A DNA stretch of 64,000 nucleotides from Burkholderiaceae bacterium (GCA_947447945.1 CANFLR010000004.1:1-64000), one strand, 5' to 3'; positions 21,979 through 32,194 are shown, counted from the stretch's first letter. Notes: generated by a model not told the origin, from the letters alone. Made by a program: numbers and translations.

Positions 21979-22923
21979 ATGGCTGCTCTTGTTATTGCTG
22001 AACACGATAATCTTTCTTTAAAACCGGCAACGCTGAATGCTGTTGCTGCCGCCTTGCAGTGTTCGCCAGAGGTTGATGTGCTCGTGGCCGGTAGTGCGGC
22101 AGATGTTGCTGCCGCTGCGGCAGCTCAAATCGCCGGAGTCCGCAAAGTGATTCAGGTTGAGGCGCCGACTTTGGCAGACCAACTTGCTGAACCTTTGGCT
22201 GCACAGATTCTGGCGATGGCAGGTGTTTATAGCTACCTTTTAGCTCCAGCAACTGCGAATGGTAAAAATGTGATGCCACGTGTTGCTGCTAAATTGGATG
22301 TAGCGCAGCTGTCTGACATCATTAAAGTTGTCTCCCCAAATACTTTTGAGCGCCCCATTTATGCTGGCAATGCGATTGCTACAGTTCAATCTGATGATGC
22401 GGTAAAGGTGATTACAGTTCGGGCAACGGGTTTTGATCCAGCGGCGTCTTCAGGCGGATCAGCTGTGATTGAAAAACAAGCTGCCGATGCAACTGCTAAC
22501 AACGCTTCCTCGTCTGCCTTTGTTGGGCGTGAGCTGACTAAATCAGACCGCCCGGAACTTACTGCTGCCAAAATCATTGTTTCTGGAGGTCGCGGCTTAG
22601 GTTCGGGTGAAAAGTACCAAGAACTGATTGCCCCCTTGGCTGATAAGTTGGGTGCCGCCTTGGGTGCATCGCGCGCTGCAGTGGATGCGGGTTACGTTCC
22701 AAATGATTATCAAGTGGGGCAGACCGGCAAGATTGTTGCTCCTGAACTCTATGTTGCTGTGGGTATTTCTGGGGCGATTCAGCACTTGGCTGGTATGAAA
22801 GATTCTAAGGTGATAGTTGCCATCAATAAAGATCCCGAGGCGCCAATTTTTAGTGTTGCTGATTATGGGCTGGTGGCTGATTTATTTACCGCGGTACCGG
22901 AGTTCACTAAAGCCGTTTCATGA
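21979..22923 (+). CDS. etfA: Electron transfer flavoprotein subunit alpha
   Basis: [79 protein letters not shown]. Confidence 0.97.
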   Translation: MAALVIAEHDNLSLKPATLNAVAAALQCSPEVDVLVAGSAADVAAAAAAQIAGVRKVIQVEAPTLADQLAEPLAAQILAMAGVYSYLLAPATANGKNVMPRVAAKLDVAQLSDIIKVVSPNTFERPIYAGNAIATVQSDDAVKVITVRATGFDPAASSGGSAVIEKQAADATANNASSSAFVGRELTKSDRPELTAAKIIVSGGRGLGSGEKYQELIAPLADKLGAALGASRAAVDAGYVPNDYQVGQTGKIVAPELYVAVGISGAIQHLAGMKDSKVIVAINKDPEAPIFSVADYGLVADLFTAVPEFTKAVS

Positions 22924-22973
22924 GTCGCTCATTAACCTACCTCATGATGCAAGCTAAATAAAGAGGAGTTGTC

Positions 22974-24761
22974 ATGCCCTATGTAGCCCCAGTGAAGGAT
23001 ATGCTTTTCGTGATGAACGAATTAGCGGGGCTTGCAGACCTTGTGGCTTACCCCCAGTATGCCGAAGCAGGTGCTGATGTAGATTTAGCGCCAGCTATTC
23101 TGGAGGAGGCTGCTAAATTTAATCAGGACGTCGTAGCTCCACTTAATTGGCCTGGCGATCAAAATCCAAGTGCCTTGCGTGATGGTGAGGTCTATACAAC
23201 ACCTGGATTTAAAGAGGCGTTCGAACAATTTGCTGCTGCAGGTTGGCAGGGAGTGGTTCATCCCCCCAAATTTGGAGGCCAGGGCCTACCAAAGTTAATT
23301 GCTACCGCTTGCTTTGAGATGGTTCATTCGGCCAGCCTTTCTTTTGCTTTGTGCCCGATGTTGACCGATGGAGCCATCGAGGCATTATTGACGGCTGCCA
23401 GTCCAGAGCTTCAAGAGTTATACGTCCCTAAGATGATTTCAGGGGAGTGGACTGGCACCATGAATCTCACTGAGCCTCAAGCAGGTTCTGACCTATCGAT
23501 GGTGCGTTCGCGTGCGGTTCCTCAAGAGGACGGGTCTTATAAGATTTTTGGCACCAAAATCTTCATTACTTATGGCGAACACGATATGGCGAAGAATATT
23601 GTCCATCTCGTATTGGCCCGCACTCCAGATGCCCCTGAGGGTGTGAAGGGGATTTCTTTATTTGTTGCCCCCAAGTTGATGGTTAAGGCTGATGGCTCTT
23701 TGGGCGAGCGCAATGATATTGATTGTGTCTCACTAGAGCATAAGCTTGGAATTAAGGCCAGCCCGACGGCAGTCTTGCAGTTTGGTGATCACGGCGGTGC
23801 AGTGGGATATTTGGTAGGCGAAGAAAACCGCGGCCTGGAATATATGTTTGTCATGATGAATGCCGCACGGTTCTCTGTTGGTATGCAAGGGATTGCGGTT
23901 GCTGAGCGGGCCTATCAAAAAGCAGTGCAGTATGCCAAAGATCGCGTACAAAGTCGTGACCTTGCTGGCTCTCCTGGTCCTGTAGCAATTATTCATCAGC
24001 CTGATGTGAAACGTATGCTCATGACAATGCGCGCCTATGTTGAGGCTTCCAGGGCGTTGGCATATTACGCAGCGGCTGAGTGTGATGCGCAACACGCCTC
24101 CCCGGATGCGGCTTCGAGTAAGGGTAGTCAAGCTATTTATGAATTCTTGGTGCCAATTGTTAAAGGGTTTTCTACAGAGATGTCCATTGAGGTGGCAAGC
24201 CTTGGCGTTCAAGTGCATGGTGGCATGGGTTTTATTGAGGAAACTGGCGCTGCCCAGCATTATCGTGATGCACGTATTTTGACAATTTACGAAGGTACCA
24301 CTGCCATTCAGGCGAATGATTTAATTGGCAGAAAGACTGTCCGTGATGGCGGTGCTACGGCGCAAGTATTGATTGGCAAAATTAAAACAACCGAGAAAGA
24401 CCTTGCAGTTGCTGGAAGTGCAGATGCAAAAGCAGTTCTCAAGCAATTGACTTCTGCACGCGCAGCATTTGAAGCTGCTTTGGGTTACATCTTGGAGAAT
24501 GCTAAAACTGAAGTGAAGGCCGTATACGCCGGTAGCTTTGCCTATTTGCGATTATGTGGCTTGGTCTTAGGTGCCTGGCAGATGGCTCGCGCACTTTTAG
24601 CTGCTGAAGGCTTACGTGCCAGCGACCCGAGTTTTTATGACGCTAAGATTGCTACTGCACGTTTCTTTGCAGAGAATTTATTACCCCAAGCAAATGCCTT
24701 AGCGACTTCTATTCTAGAAAGTGGACATTCGACAAATGCTTTAGCTGTAGAGCAGTTCTAA
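22974..24761 (+). CDS. Acyl-CoA dehydrogenase (about 595 aa, with C-terminal extension)
   Basis: MNLTEPQAGSDLSMVRSRA, ARFSVGMQGIAVAERAYQKAV, QVHGGMGFIEETGAAQHYRDARILTIYEGTTAIQANDLIGRK. Confidence 0.95.
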   Translation: MPYVAPVKDMLFVMNELAGLADLVAYPQYAEAGADVDLAPAILEEAAKFNQDVVAPLNWPGDQNPSALRDGEVYTTPGFKEAFEQFAAAGWQGVVHPPKFGGQGLPKLIATACFEMVHSASLSFALCPMLTDGAIEALLTAASPELQELYVPKMISGEWTGTMNLTEPQAGSDLSMVRSRAVPQEDGSYKIFGTKIFITYGEHDMAKNIVHLVLARTPDAPEGVKGISLFVAPKLMVKADGSLGERNDIDCVSLEHKLGIKASPTAVLQFGDHGGAVGYLVGEENRGLEYMFVMMNAARFSVGMQGIAVAERAYQKAVQYAKDRVQSRDLAGSPGPVAIIHQPDVKRMLMTMRAYVEASRALAYYAAAECDAQHASPDAASSKGSQAIYEFLVPIVKGFSTEMSIEVASLGVQVHGGMGFIEETGAAQHYRDARILTIYEGTTAIQANDLIGRKTVRDGGATAQVLIGKIKTTEKDLAVAGSADAKAVLKQLTSARAAFEAALGYILENAKTEVKAVYAGSFAYLRLCGLVLGAWQMARALLAAEGLRASDPSFYDAKIATARFFAENLLPQANALATSILESGHSTNALAVEQF

Positions 24762-24792
24762 GGCCTCGGCCGTTGGGAGTGTGTTACTCCGA

Positions 24793-25227
24793 TTACTGGG
24801 AAAGCTTGCGGGCCTCTCCAATTTGTGAGATAAAAAACTGCTCAAAAGAGATGGCAAAAAAAGTCATCATGACACCAGCCCCAAGCACTAATGAGAAGAT
24901 CACAGTAAGCACTACAGGCCAACCTGATTGGGTTTTGCCGGCTGAATTAAATTGCGCATCCCATTTCTCATCCGCACGTAAGCCAAGTGCAATCGTTGTC
25001 AACCAACTTGCTTCCATCACAATAAAGCCCAAGGTAATCATGATCCAACCCGGAGCAGAATGGAAGTGAGCATTTTTTAAGATGAGCCAGCCGCCAATGC
25101 CCCCGATAAGGGAAAACAGTTGGGCCCATGCCCAAAAAGATTTGATGCCTAATAAATAAAAGCAGTTCAAGCCAGTGCCTGGAAAAAATAATCCCAGAGC
25201 ACAGAAGATCAATTTGGAGCGTTTCAT
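24793..25227 (-). CDS. Hypothetical multi-pass membrane protein
   Basis: About four hydrophobic segments; own start and stop, not embedded in another gene. Confidence 0.7.
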   Translation of the reverse strand: MKRSKLIFCALGLFFPGTGLNCFYLLGIKSFWAWAQLFSLIGGIGGWLILKNAHFHSAPGWIMITLGFIVMEASWLTTIALGLRADEKWDAQFNSAGKTQSGWPVVLTVIFSLVLGAGVMMTFFAISFEQFFISQIGEARKLSQ

Positions 25228-25253
25228 TAAAACCTTTTTAGTGGTGAGTTTGA

Positions 25254-25784
25254 TTATTTTTTACTAGGTTCACGTTGTGCAAAGCTTAGCACTTCACGAT
25301 CTCGACCAATTACGAGCAGTCGATCACCATCACGCACGATTGTGCGGTAATCATTGAGCTCATAGAGAAAGTCATTTTCCAACTCCATGCGCTGCGGACT
25401 ACAGGCTTGCTTTGTCGTGACAATTTTGTCCAAAGTGAAGCCACGCTCATCCTCGCTAATCTGGGCGGTGAAGCGGTTGCAACTTGTGAAGCCGCTCAGA
25501 CGCTCCCCATTACTATCAAAGGCGATTTGAATGGGGTTACCTGCCTCACCTTGGGGAATTTGTCTGGCGCGGACTTCACCGTTGGAATTGGGGGTCAGAT
25601 TCCAGCGAATTAGCTCCCACTGAGTGTTTTTGAGCTCCCGCGCTGGAGGACTGATCTTTGCCCCACAGGGGGGAATCACATTAGCGCAGGCCGTTAATAA
25701 GCTCAAGCTTAAGCAGGAAAACGCAAGAAATAGCCGATTTGCATTGCTTTTGAGAGAGGCAGATAAAGGCTTTTTTCTAGACAT
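25254..25784 (-). CDS. META-domain-containing (HslJ-like) lipoprotein
   Basis: LSLLTACAN lipobox-like segment; LKNTQWELIRW ... SGFTSCNRFTAQISEDERGFTLDKIVTTKQACSPQRMELENDFL typical META layout. Confidence 0.78.
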   Translation of the reverse strand: MSRKKPLSASLKSNANRLFLAFSCLSLSLLTACANVIPPCGAKISPPARELKNTQWELIRWNLTPNSNGEVRARQIPQGEAGNPIQIAFDSNGERLSGFTSCNRFTAQISEDERGFTLDKIVTTKQACSPQRMELENDFLYELNDYRTIVRDGDRLLVIGRDREVLSFAQREPSKK

Positions 25785-26021
25785 TTTTTCCTAAACCGTT
25801 GTTTTTAAGTAATTTTTTATGACTTTACCCAGGCTATTTTACTGATTTGCTTGTTGAATTAGGTGGAATAAATAGGGGTTTTCGTCTAGAATATGAGGCT
25901 TTCCGCTATCCCGTGAATTTGTTTTTGGAATTTGTCCAGATAGCAGGAGTTCAGGATTTTTGTAGAAGTTTCATTGGGTTGTCATCAACCTGTTTTTAAT
26001 TTTAGATTTTAAGGAATAACT

Positions 26022-26267
26022 ATGGTCGTCATTCGACTAGCACGCGGCGGTTCTAAGAAGCGCCCTTTTTATAGCATCGTGGCTACTGACAAGCGCAATC
26101 GTCGCGACTCGAATTTTATCGAGCGCATTGGTTATTTCAATCCGAAGGCAGCTGAGTCTGAGCAAGCAATGCGTGTTGCACAAGACCGTTTGACTTACTG
26201 GACAGGTGTTGGTGCGCAAATCTCCCCAACCGTTGCGCGTTTAATCAAAAATAATCCTGCAGTCTAA
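26022..26267 (+). CDS. rpsP: 30S ribosomal protein S16
   Basis: [41 protein letters not shown]. Confidence 0.98.
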   Translation: MVVIRLARGGSKKRPFYSIVATDKRNRRDSNFIERIGYFNPKAAESEQAMRVAQDRLTYWTGVGAQISPTVARLIKNNPAV

Positions 26268-26278
26268 AGACGGTTTTT

Positions 26279-26311
26279 CTAGAGTCTCCATCTCCACGGT
26301 GGGGTCTCTAG
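26279..26311 (+). promoter_or_regulatory. Inverted repeat between rpsP and rimM
   Basis: CTAGAGTCTCC...GGGGTCTCTAG imperfect stem without a following T-run. Confidence 0.4.
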
Positions 26312-26360
26312 CGCTAGGATTCATGAGTAGTTTTATTTAGGGAAATGAGGTTACTTCAAT

Positions 26361-26918
26361 ATGAGTACGCCATCCCTGAATGATTTAATTGAGCTTGGTG
26401 CTATTGCCGATGCTCAGGGCTTGCAAGGTCAAGTAAAGGTTCGCCCTCATTCTTCCGATCCTGTAGCGCTTCTCTCCTCAAAAGAAATTTGGCTTTCACT
26501 GCTTCCCCGGCGGGAAGCGGGTGCCTCAACGGCTCAGGGTTCATTGCGTGCATATAAAGTCAAGCAGGCAAAGATGCATAGTGGCACTGTTGTGATTACT
26601 TTAGATGGTGTAACAGATCGCGATCAAGCGCTGGCCTTAAAGGGTGCGCGTATTTTTCTTGGGCGCGATGCATTTCCAAATACTGATAAAGATAGCTATT
26701 ACTGGGTCGATTTGATAGGTTGTCAGGCGCACAATCTCCAAGGCGAGCATTTAGGTGAGGTTGTTGATGTCACTGAGAATGGGGCGCATGGCGTTATTGC
26801 TATTGGCGACCCTTTTAGTAAAGCCATTAAACAATTGGTGCCTTTTGTGAAAGAAGTTGTTGGCAATGTGGACCTATCCAATAAATCGATTACGCTTGAT
26901 TGGCAAGCTGACTGGTAA
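26361..26918 (+). CDS. rimM: Ribosome maturation factor RimM
   Basis: LGAIADAQGLQGQVKVRPHS, YYWVDLIGCQ; rpsP-rimM-trmD-rplS order. Confidence 0.95.
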   Translation: MSTPSLNDLIELGAIADAQGLQGQVKVRPHSSDPVALLSSKEIWLSLLPRREAGASTAQGSLRAYKVKQAKMHSGTVVITLDGVTDRDQALALKGARIFLGRDAFPNTDKDSYYWVDLIGCQAHNLQGEHLGEVVDVTENGAHGVIAIGDPFSKAIKQLVPFVKEVVGNVDLSNKSITLDWQADW

Positions 26919-26947
26919 GTCGCTCAACAACCCTTTTTAATCTCAAT

Positions 26948-27694
26948 ATGCGTTTTGATGTTGTAACCCTCTTCCCGGAAATGTTTCCTGCTTTAACCCA
27001 GTGGGGGGTAACGGGACGCGCCTGCGAAAAGGGCTTGGCAAGCGTCAAACTCTGGAATCCTCGGGACTATTGCTATGATCCGCGCAAGACGGTAGACGAT
27101 CGCGCTTATGGGGGTGGTCCAGGTATGGTGATGATGGTTAAGCCCTTGGAAGATACAGTTCATGCCATAAAAGCTGCCCATCAAGCAGACGGCGTTAAAA
27201 CTGGCCCGATTTGTCTTTTGGCTCCTCAGGGCGAGACTTTTTCTCAACAGATAGCAGCAGACGTTCTGAAACACGGCAATATCAGCTTTATCTGCGGCCG
27301 TTATGAGGCAATTGACCAACGTTTTGTCGACCGGAATGTGGATTTGCAGCTTTCCCTCGGGGATTTTGTGGTTTCAGGAGGTGAAATTCCGGCTATGGCG
27401 ATGATGGACGCCGTTATTAGGCTGATTCCAGGAGCTCTTGGAGATGAGGATTCTGCTGCTCAAGATAGCTTTATAAACGGTCTTTTGGACTATCCGCACT
27501 ATACCCGCCCCGAAATATATGAAAATTTATCCGTGCCAGACGTGCTTTTAGGCGGACATCACGCTAAAATAGCGGATTGGCGTCGGCAGAAGTCTTTAGA
27601 GTTGACGTTAAGGTTGAGGCCAGATTTAATTGAGTCTGCCAGAACCAAAGGGTTGCTAACCCAAGAAGACGAGCAATTTCTTCAAACGCTGTGA
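26948..27694 (+). CDS. trmD: tRNA (guanine-N1)-methyltransferase
   Basis: MRFDVVTLFPEMF, DDRAYGGGPGMVMMVKPLE, ICGRYEAIDQRF, SLGDFVVSGGE. Confidence 0.98.
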   Translation: MRFDVVTLFPEMFPALTQWGVTGRACEKGLASVKLWNPRDYCYDPRKTVDDRAYGGGPGMVMMVKPLEDTVHAIKAAHQADGVKTGPICLLAPQGETFSQQIAADVLKHGNISFICGRYEAIDQRFVDRNVDLQLSLGDFVVSGGEIPAMAMMDAVIRLIPGALGDEDSAAQDSFINGLLDYPHYTRPEIYENLSVPDVLLGGHHAKIADWRRQKSLELTLRLRPDLIESARTKGLLTQEDEQFLQTL

Positions 27695-27820
27695 GTAATC
27701 TCAGTATCGAATAAAAAGTTTGTATTTTGGATTGGTGAAATTGTTTTAACTGCATCCTCTGTCTGGTCCGTTGATGAATGTCTCGGGATTGAACGCTGAC
27801 AAGATGTTTAAGGATTAAAA

Positions 27821-28213
27821 ATGAATTTAATTGAAAAAATTGAGCAAGAAGAAATTGCTCGCTTAAGTGCTAACAGAACCCTTCCCAGTTTTGCTCCTGG
27901 CGATACAGTAGTGGTTGGCGTAAACGTAGTTGAAGGTACACGTAAGCGTACCCAGGCTTTTGAAGGTGTTGTGATTGCTAAGCGCAATCGTGGACTGAAT
28001 TCTAGCTTTATCGTTCGCAAGATTTCTTCTGGCGAAGGCGTGGAGCGTACTTTCCAAACATACTCACCACTGATCGCTAGTATTGAAGTGAAGCGTCGCG
28101 GTGATGTGCGTCGTGCGAAGTTGTATTACTTGCGCGACCGTTCTGGTAAATCTGCACGTATTAAAGAAAAGCTTCCTGCTCGCAAGGCAGCTGCTGCTCC
28201 TGCCGCTGAATAA
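27821..28213 (+). CDS. rplS: 50S ribosomal protein L19
   Basis: [55 protein letters not shown]. Confidence 0.98.
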   Translation: MNLIEKIEQEEIARLSANRTLPSFAPGDTVVVGVNVVEGTRKRTQAFEGVVIAKRNRGLNSSFIVRKISSGEGVERTFQTYSPLIASIEVKRRGDVRRAKLYYLRDRSGKSARIKEKLPARKAAAAPAAE

Positions 28214-28231
28214 ATCATCGGCTAGAAGTTC

Positions 28232-28257
28232 AAAAGGCGGCCTTGGTCGCCTTTTTT
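28232..28257 (+). terminator. Rho-independent terminator after rplS
   Basis: AAAAGGCG-loop-CGCCTTTTTT. Confidence 0.8.
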
Positions 28258-28276
28258 ATTACCCTAAAATAAGACT

Positions 28277-29014
28277 ATGCCAAAGATCTCTAAACCTGAA
28301 CAAGATGCGATTAATGTCGCAGCTCCCCCAGGGTTTAATGCGGAGGCAATTCCCATTTATGAGGTGTGTGCTGAGCAAGCTAAGCTTGCCCAACAGGTTC
28401 TTGCTCCGCTCGCTATTCAACAGCGCTTTCATTCCCCGCCTCAATGGGAGCCAGAGATTACGGACGAGAACCGGCATGTTATTGCCGCCGATATTATTGC
28501 CAAGCGTCAGGCGGCAGGTAAGGTTACTCGTGCTGCTGTTCTCATCCCTTTGCTACTCAAACCAGAGGGTCTATCTGTCTTATTGACGCAAAGAACCAAT
28601 CATTTGCGCGACCATGCTGGGCAAATCAGTTTCCCGGGTGGTCGAATGGATCCTGAGGATGCCAGTCCAAGTGAGACCGCTTTGCGCGAGAGTGAAGAGG
28701 AGATTGGCCTGCAACGAAGTCAAGTCAAGATTATTGGCCATTTACCAGAGTATTTGACGGTTTCTGGTTATAGCGTCACCCCGATTGTGGGTTTGGTGAA
28801 ACCTCAGGCAGAATATGTCTTAGATGCATTTGAGGTTGCCGACATCTTTGAGGTGCCTTTAGATTTTTTGATGAACCCAGAAAATCATCAGATTCGGGTT
28901 TGGGAGAGCGAGCAAGGTAGGCGTCGTTTTTATTCAATGCCCTATGAAGGTCGCTTTATATGGGGAGCAACTGCAGGAATGTTACGTAACCTTTATCATT
29001 TGTTAAAAGCATGA
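28277..29014 (+). CDS. NUDIX hydrolase, CoA pyrophosphatase-like
   Basis: GQISFPGGRMDPEDASPSETALRESEEEIGL Nudix box with upstream LLTQRTNHLRDHAGQISFPGG motif. Confidence 0.92.
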   Translation: MPKISKPEQDAINVAAPPGFNAEAIPIYEVCAEQAKLAQQVLAPLAIQQRFHSPPQWEPEITDENRHVIAADIIAKRQAAGKVTRAAVLIPLLLKPEGLSVLLTQRTNHLRDHAGQISFPGGRMDPEDASPSETALRESEEEIGLQRSQVKIIGHLPEYLTVSGYSVTPIVGLVKPQAEYVLDAFEVADIFEVPLDFLMNPENHQIRVWESEQGRRRFYSMPYEGRFIWGATAGMLRNLYHLLKA

Positions 29015-29970
29015 CTTTCTTTTCTATTCTCTTCGCCCTGATTGCCGAGCAATATCGCCCGGTATCGGCCAACCATTGGATTCATCGAGTGAGTGCTCGA
29101 TGGTTGGATTGGGTTGCCGGCGAGTTTGGTGGAAAAACAGAGGACGGCACAAGTCCTGTAGGTGCCCGCATGGCCTGCCTCGTAGCCTTTATTCTGCCTA
29201 CCTTCTTTGTCTTTGTGGTTTATGTAGCCTGCATGCTGACTTACCCCATTTTGGGTTTCATTTGGAATGTGATCATTGCCTACTTATTTTTTGGCTTTCG
29301 TCAGTTCAGTCACTCTTTTACTATGGTTCATGAGGCTATTGAAAATCATGACTTGCCCGCGGCTCGCTTAGCATTAGGTGAGTGGTATGGACCCGAACTA
29401 GATACCTCTGACTTGACTGAGGCAGAAGTGATTTCTTTGGCGCTAGAGCGTGCCATTATTGGTGCTCATCATCATGTCTTTGGGGTGTTATTTTGGTTCA
29501 TGATGCCGATGGGTCCAGCAGGCGTATTGCTTTATCGTTTGGCTGATAACGCAGCCCAACGCTGGTCAGAGCGGGGCGACTTTAATTTAAGTGAGGCAGC
29601 CCGCCATTTCTTTTACGTATTGGATTGGATTCCTGCCCGTATCACTGCGATGGGTTTTGCTATCGTGGGGAACTTCGAGGGTGCAGTGTATGCCTGGCGC
29701 TACCTTACTCAAAAATGGTCAGATTCCTTATCGGCCGTTATTCTTGCTGCTGGTAGTGGTGCGCTGGGTGTTCGTTTGGGTGAGCCCTTGAGTGAGCCTA
29801 ATAGTGATGAGGCCTTGCGGATGGCTGAAGCAGGTGAGCCACTCATTTATGAAGTTGGACTTGAGCCAACTGAGCGAACCATGCGCTCAGCCATTGGTTT
29901 GGTGTGGCGTTTGGTTATCGTTTGGATGGCTTTGTTGCTAATGCTGACCATCGCTCTTTGGCTTGGCTAA
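29011..29970 (+). CDS. CobD/CbiB family membrane protein
   Basis: Hydrophobic protein; MTFFSILFALIAEQYRPVSANHW start and GDFNLSEAARHFFYVLDWIPARITAMGFAIVGNFEGAVYAWR typical of the family. Confidence 0.85.
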   Translation: MTFFSILFALIAEQYRPVSANHWIHRVSARWLDWVAGEFGGKTEDGTSPVGARMACLVAFILPTFFVFVVYVACMLTYPILGFIWNVIIAYLFFGFRQFSHSFTMVHEAIENHDLPAARLALGEWYGPELDTSDLTEAEVISLALERAIIGAHHHVFGVLFWFMMPMGPAGVLLYRLADNAAQRWSERGDFNLSEAARHFFYVLDWIPARITAMGFAIVGNFEGAVYAWRYLTQKWSDSLSAVILAAGSGALGVRLGEPLSEPNSDEALRMAEAGEPLIYEVGLEPTERTMRSAIGLVWRLVIVWMALLLMLTIALWLG

Positions 29971-30928
29971 TACCTTGAAGTTGCGTATCAGCTGTTTTTG
30001 AGTCAGAGCGTAATTGTCTAAACAGTGCCAGTCTTTCTGGTGCTATTTCATTTCGCTCTACTGCATCACGGATGACGCAATCTGGTTCTGATTCATGTGC
30101 GCAGTTATGAAAACGACATTTGCCAAGCAATTCTTGAAATTCTCTAAAAGCATGTTCCAGTTCGCTAACCGACATATGGGCTAAGCCGAATTCTTGAAAA
30201 CCCGGAGAATCTATCAAAGCGCCAAGCTTCCCTTGAGTATTTCTTCCCCATGTTTCAGGTAGTTCAAAATAACGGCAAGCTGTGGTGGTGTGCTTACCGG
30301 TATCTAAGCGGACAGAATATTCTTGTGTAAGTGCAGCAGCATTAGGTACCCAGGCATTGAGAAGACTCGATTTTCCCATGCCAGACTGACCGACAAAGAC
30401 GGAGATCTTGCCTTGTAAAGCTGGGCGAAGCGCTTCCATTGAAGCTGCATCAAACTTCGCAGAAACTTCGCTAACGGGATAGCCCATGCGCGCATAAGGC
30501 GCAATGATTTTTCTGGCCTGCGCCAAGTTATCTGGTAGATCACATTTGTTAAGAATGATATGCAAGCCAATTTGATTGGCTTCTGCAGCAACTACAGCTC
30601 TGCCTAGTAGGTCTGGAGAGAAGGCAGGTTGGGTTGCTAGCACCACTAAAATTTGATCAACATTAGAGGCAATAATCTTGCTCTTGAAGGCATCTGATCG
30701 ATATAGAATATTTTCTCTGGGCTCAATCTGGATGATGCGAGCCTGGTCTGCCGAGGTCATTTCTAAAAGCATGCGGTCACCTACCGCGCCAATATGTTGC
30801 TTAGCGGGAGTGCTCACCTGAATAAGTGGGCCGATCGGCGATGCGTTTCCCAATGCATCTTTTATTAAACGCTGCGCTAAATAGTGCCTTCCATAGGAGG
30901 CGGTCAATAGCGCATGAAAATGCTCCAT
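29915..30928 (-). CDS. rsgA: Ribosome small subunit-dependent GTPase A
   Basis: LNKCDLPD, VFVGQSGMGKSSLLNAWVP, DSPGFQEFGL, CRFHNCAHESEPDCVI zinc motif; circularly permuted GTPase. Confidence 0.95.
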   Translation of the reverse strand: MEHFHALLTASYGRHYLAQRLIKDALGNASPIGPLIQVSTPAKQHIGAVGDRMLLEMTSADQARIIQIEPRENILYRSDAFKSKIIASNVDQILVVLATQPAFSPDLLGRAVVAAEANQIGLHIILNKCDLPDNLAQARKIIAPYARMGYPVSEVSAKFDAASMEALRPALQGKISVFVGQSGMGKSSLLNAWVPNAAALTQEYSVRLDTGKHTTTACRYFELPETWGRNTQGKLGALIDSPGFQEFGLAHMSVSELEHAFREFQELLGKCRFHNCAHESEPDCVIRDAVERNEIAPERLALFRQLRSDSKTADTQLQGISQAKERWSALATKPSKR

Positions 30929-30934
30929 CTGTAT

Positions 30935-32194
30935 CTAGCTTTGACGTTGCAAGTTAGCAATACGCAGTGGGGCAGGGGGATGAGAGCTATAAAAGGCGGT
31001 GTAGATTGGATCTGGCGTTAGGGTGGAGGCATTGTCTTGATAGAGTTTTACCAGTGCCGAAATCAGATCTTGTGCGGATGATTTGCTCGCAGCAAATCCA
31101 TCGGCTTCATACTCATGCTTGCGTGATGAGATGCTGGCCAAAGGCGTAAAGAAAAAGCCAAACACTGGCGACACCAACATAAACAGCGCAAGGGCTAAGC
31201 CACCGTTATAACCGTTGAGATTTGGCATCACTCCAAGGTCTGTATAGAACCAAACCTGGGCACTAATCCAGCCCAATAGGGCGAGCATGCAAAAACTCAT
31301 GGCAGTAGAGACTAATAAACGCTTACGAATATGCTTGCATTTATAGTGGCCTAGTTCATGGGCTAATACTGCCTCAACTTCTCCAGGGTTTAATTTTTCA
31401 ATTAAGGTATCAAAGAAGACGATACGCTTTGCTTTGCCCATGCCCGCAAAAAAAGCATTGCCATGAGCACTGCGTTTGCTGCCATCCATGACAAATAGAC
31501 CTTGACTGGCAAAGTCACAGCGAGCCAACAAGCCCTCAATTTGGGTTTTGAGAGGGCCATCAGCCAAAGGCTGAAATTGATTGAACAGGGGTGCGATGAA
31601 ACTCGGGAAAATCCATTGCATTAACAAGCTAAAGACAGTGAGAACTATCCAAGCCCAGAGCCACCAGAGATCGCCAGCGCGCGCCATCAAGCTGAGTATT
31701 ACCCATAAGAGCGGAATTCCAATAGCCGCAACGATGGCAAACCCTTTTAACATATCGATGAAGAATAGTTTTTTACTCATGCGATTAAAGCCAAAACGCT
31801 CTTCTAAGTTGAACTGTTTGTACCAAGAAAAAGGGAGATCAATCAATCCAGAAATAATGGCAATCGAGCCTAACAAGATAATTTGTTGGGCAATCCCCTC
31901 CCCAAACAATTGCACTAGAGAGATATTTAAAATTTGTAAGCCACCCAGAAGGGTGAAGGCAATCAAAACAATGGCACTAACACCATTTTCTAAAATCCCT
32001 AGTTTCAACTTCGCAATTGTGTAGTCAGCTGCTTTTTGATGCTCAGCCAAGGTGATTTTTTCGACAAAGTCGGCAGGAACGCGATCGCGATGCAGGGCGA
32101 CAAAACGCATTTGGCGTTGGGCAAGCCAGTGGCGCAGACCAAAACTGGAGAGAAAAGCAATCAGAAAAATAATGGTGAATGTCATAGCCCCCAT
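30935..32194 (-). CDS. M48 family metallopeptidase (STE24 CAAX protease-like)
   Basis: VEAVLAHELGHYKCKHI (HExxH), SSRKHEYEADGFAA. Confidence 0.94.
   Translation of the reverse strand: MGAMTFTIIFLIAFLSSFGLRHWLAQRQMRFVALHRDRVPADFVEKITLAEHQKAADYTIAKLKLGILENGVSAIVLIAFTLLGGLQILNISLVQLFGEGIAQQIILLGSIAIISGLIDLPFSWYKQFNLEERFGFNRMSKKLFFIDMLKGFAIVAAIGIPLLWVILSLMARAGDLWWLWAWIVLTVFSLLMQWIFPSFIAPLFNQFQPLADGPLKTQIEGLLARCDFASQGLFVMDGSKRSAHGNAFFAGMGKAKRIVFFDTLIEKLNPGEVEAVLAHELGHYKCKHIRKRLLVSTAMSFCMLALLGWISAQVWFYTDLGVMPNLNGYNGGLALALFMLVSPVFGFFFTPLASISSRKHEYEADGFAASKSSAQDLISALVKLYQDNASTLTPDPIYTAFYSSHPPAPLRIANLQRQS

Noticed and set aside
23733-24260. 175-aa minus-strand ORF
   Set aside because: Entirely antisense inside a convincing acyl-CoA dehydrogenase gene; no recognisable domain.
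28101-28586. 161-aa plus-strand ORF spanning the end of rplS and the NUDIX gene
   Set aside because: Out of frame with two strong genes and runs through the rplS terminator.
31581-32024. 147-aa plus-strand ORF
   Set aside because: Antisense to the M48 protease gene, no domain evidence.
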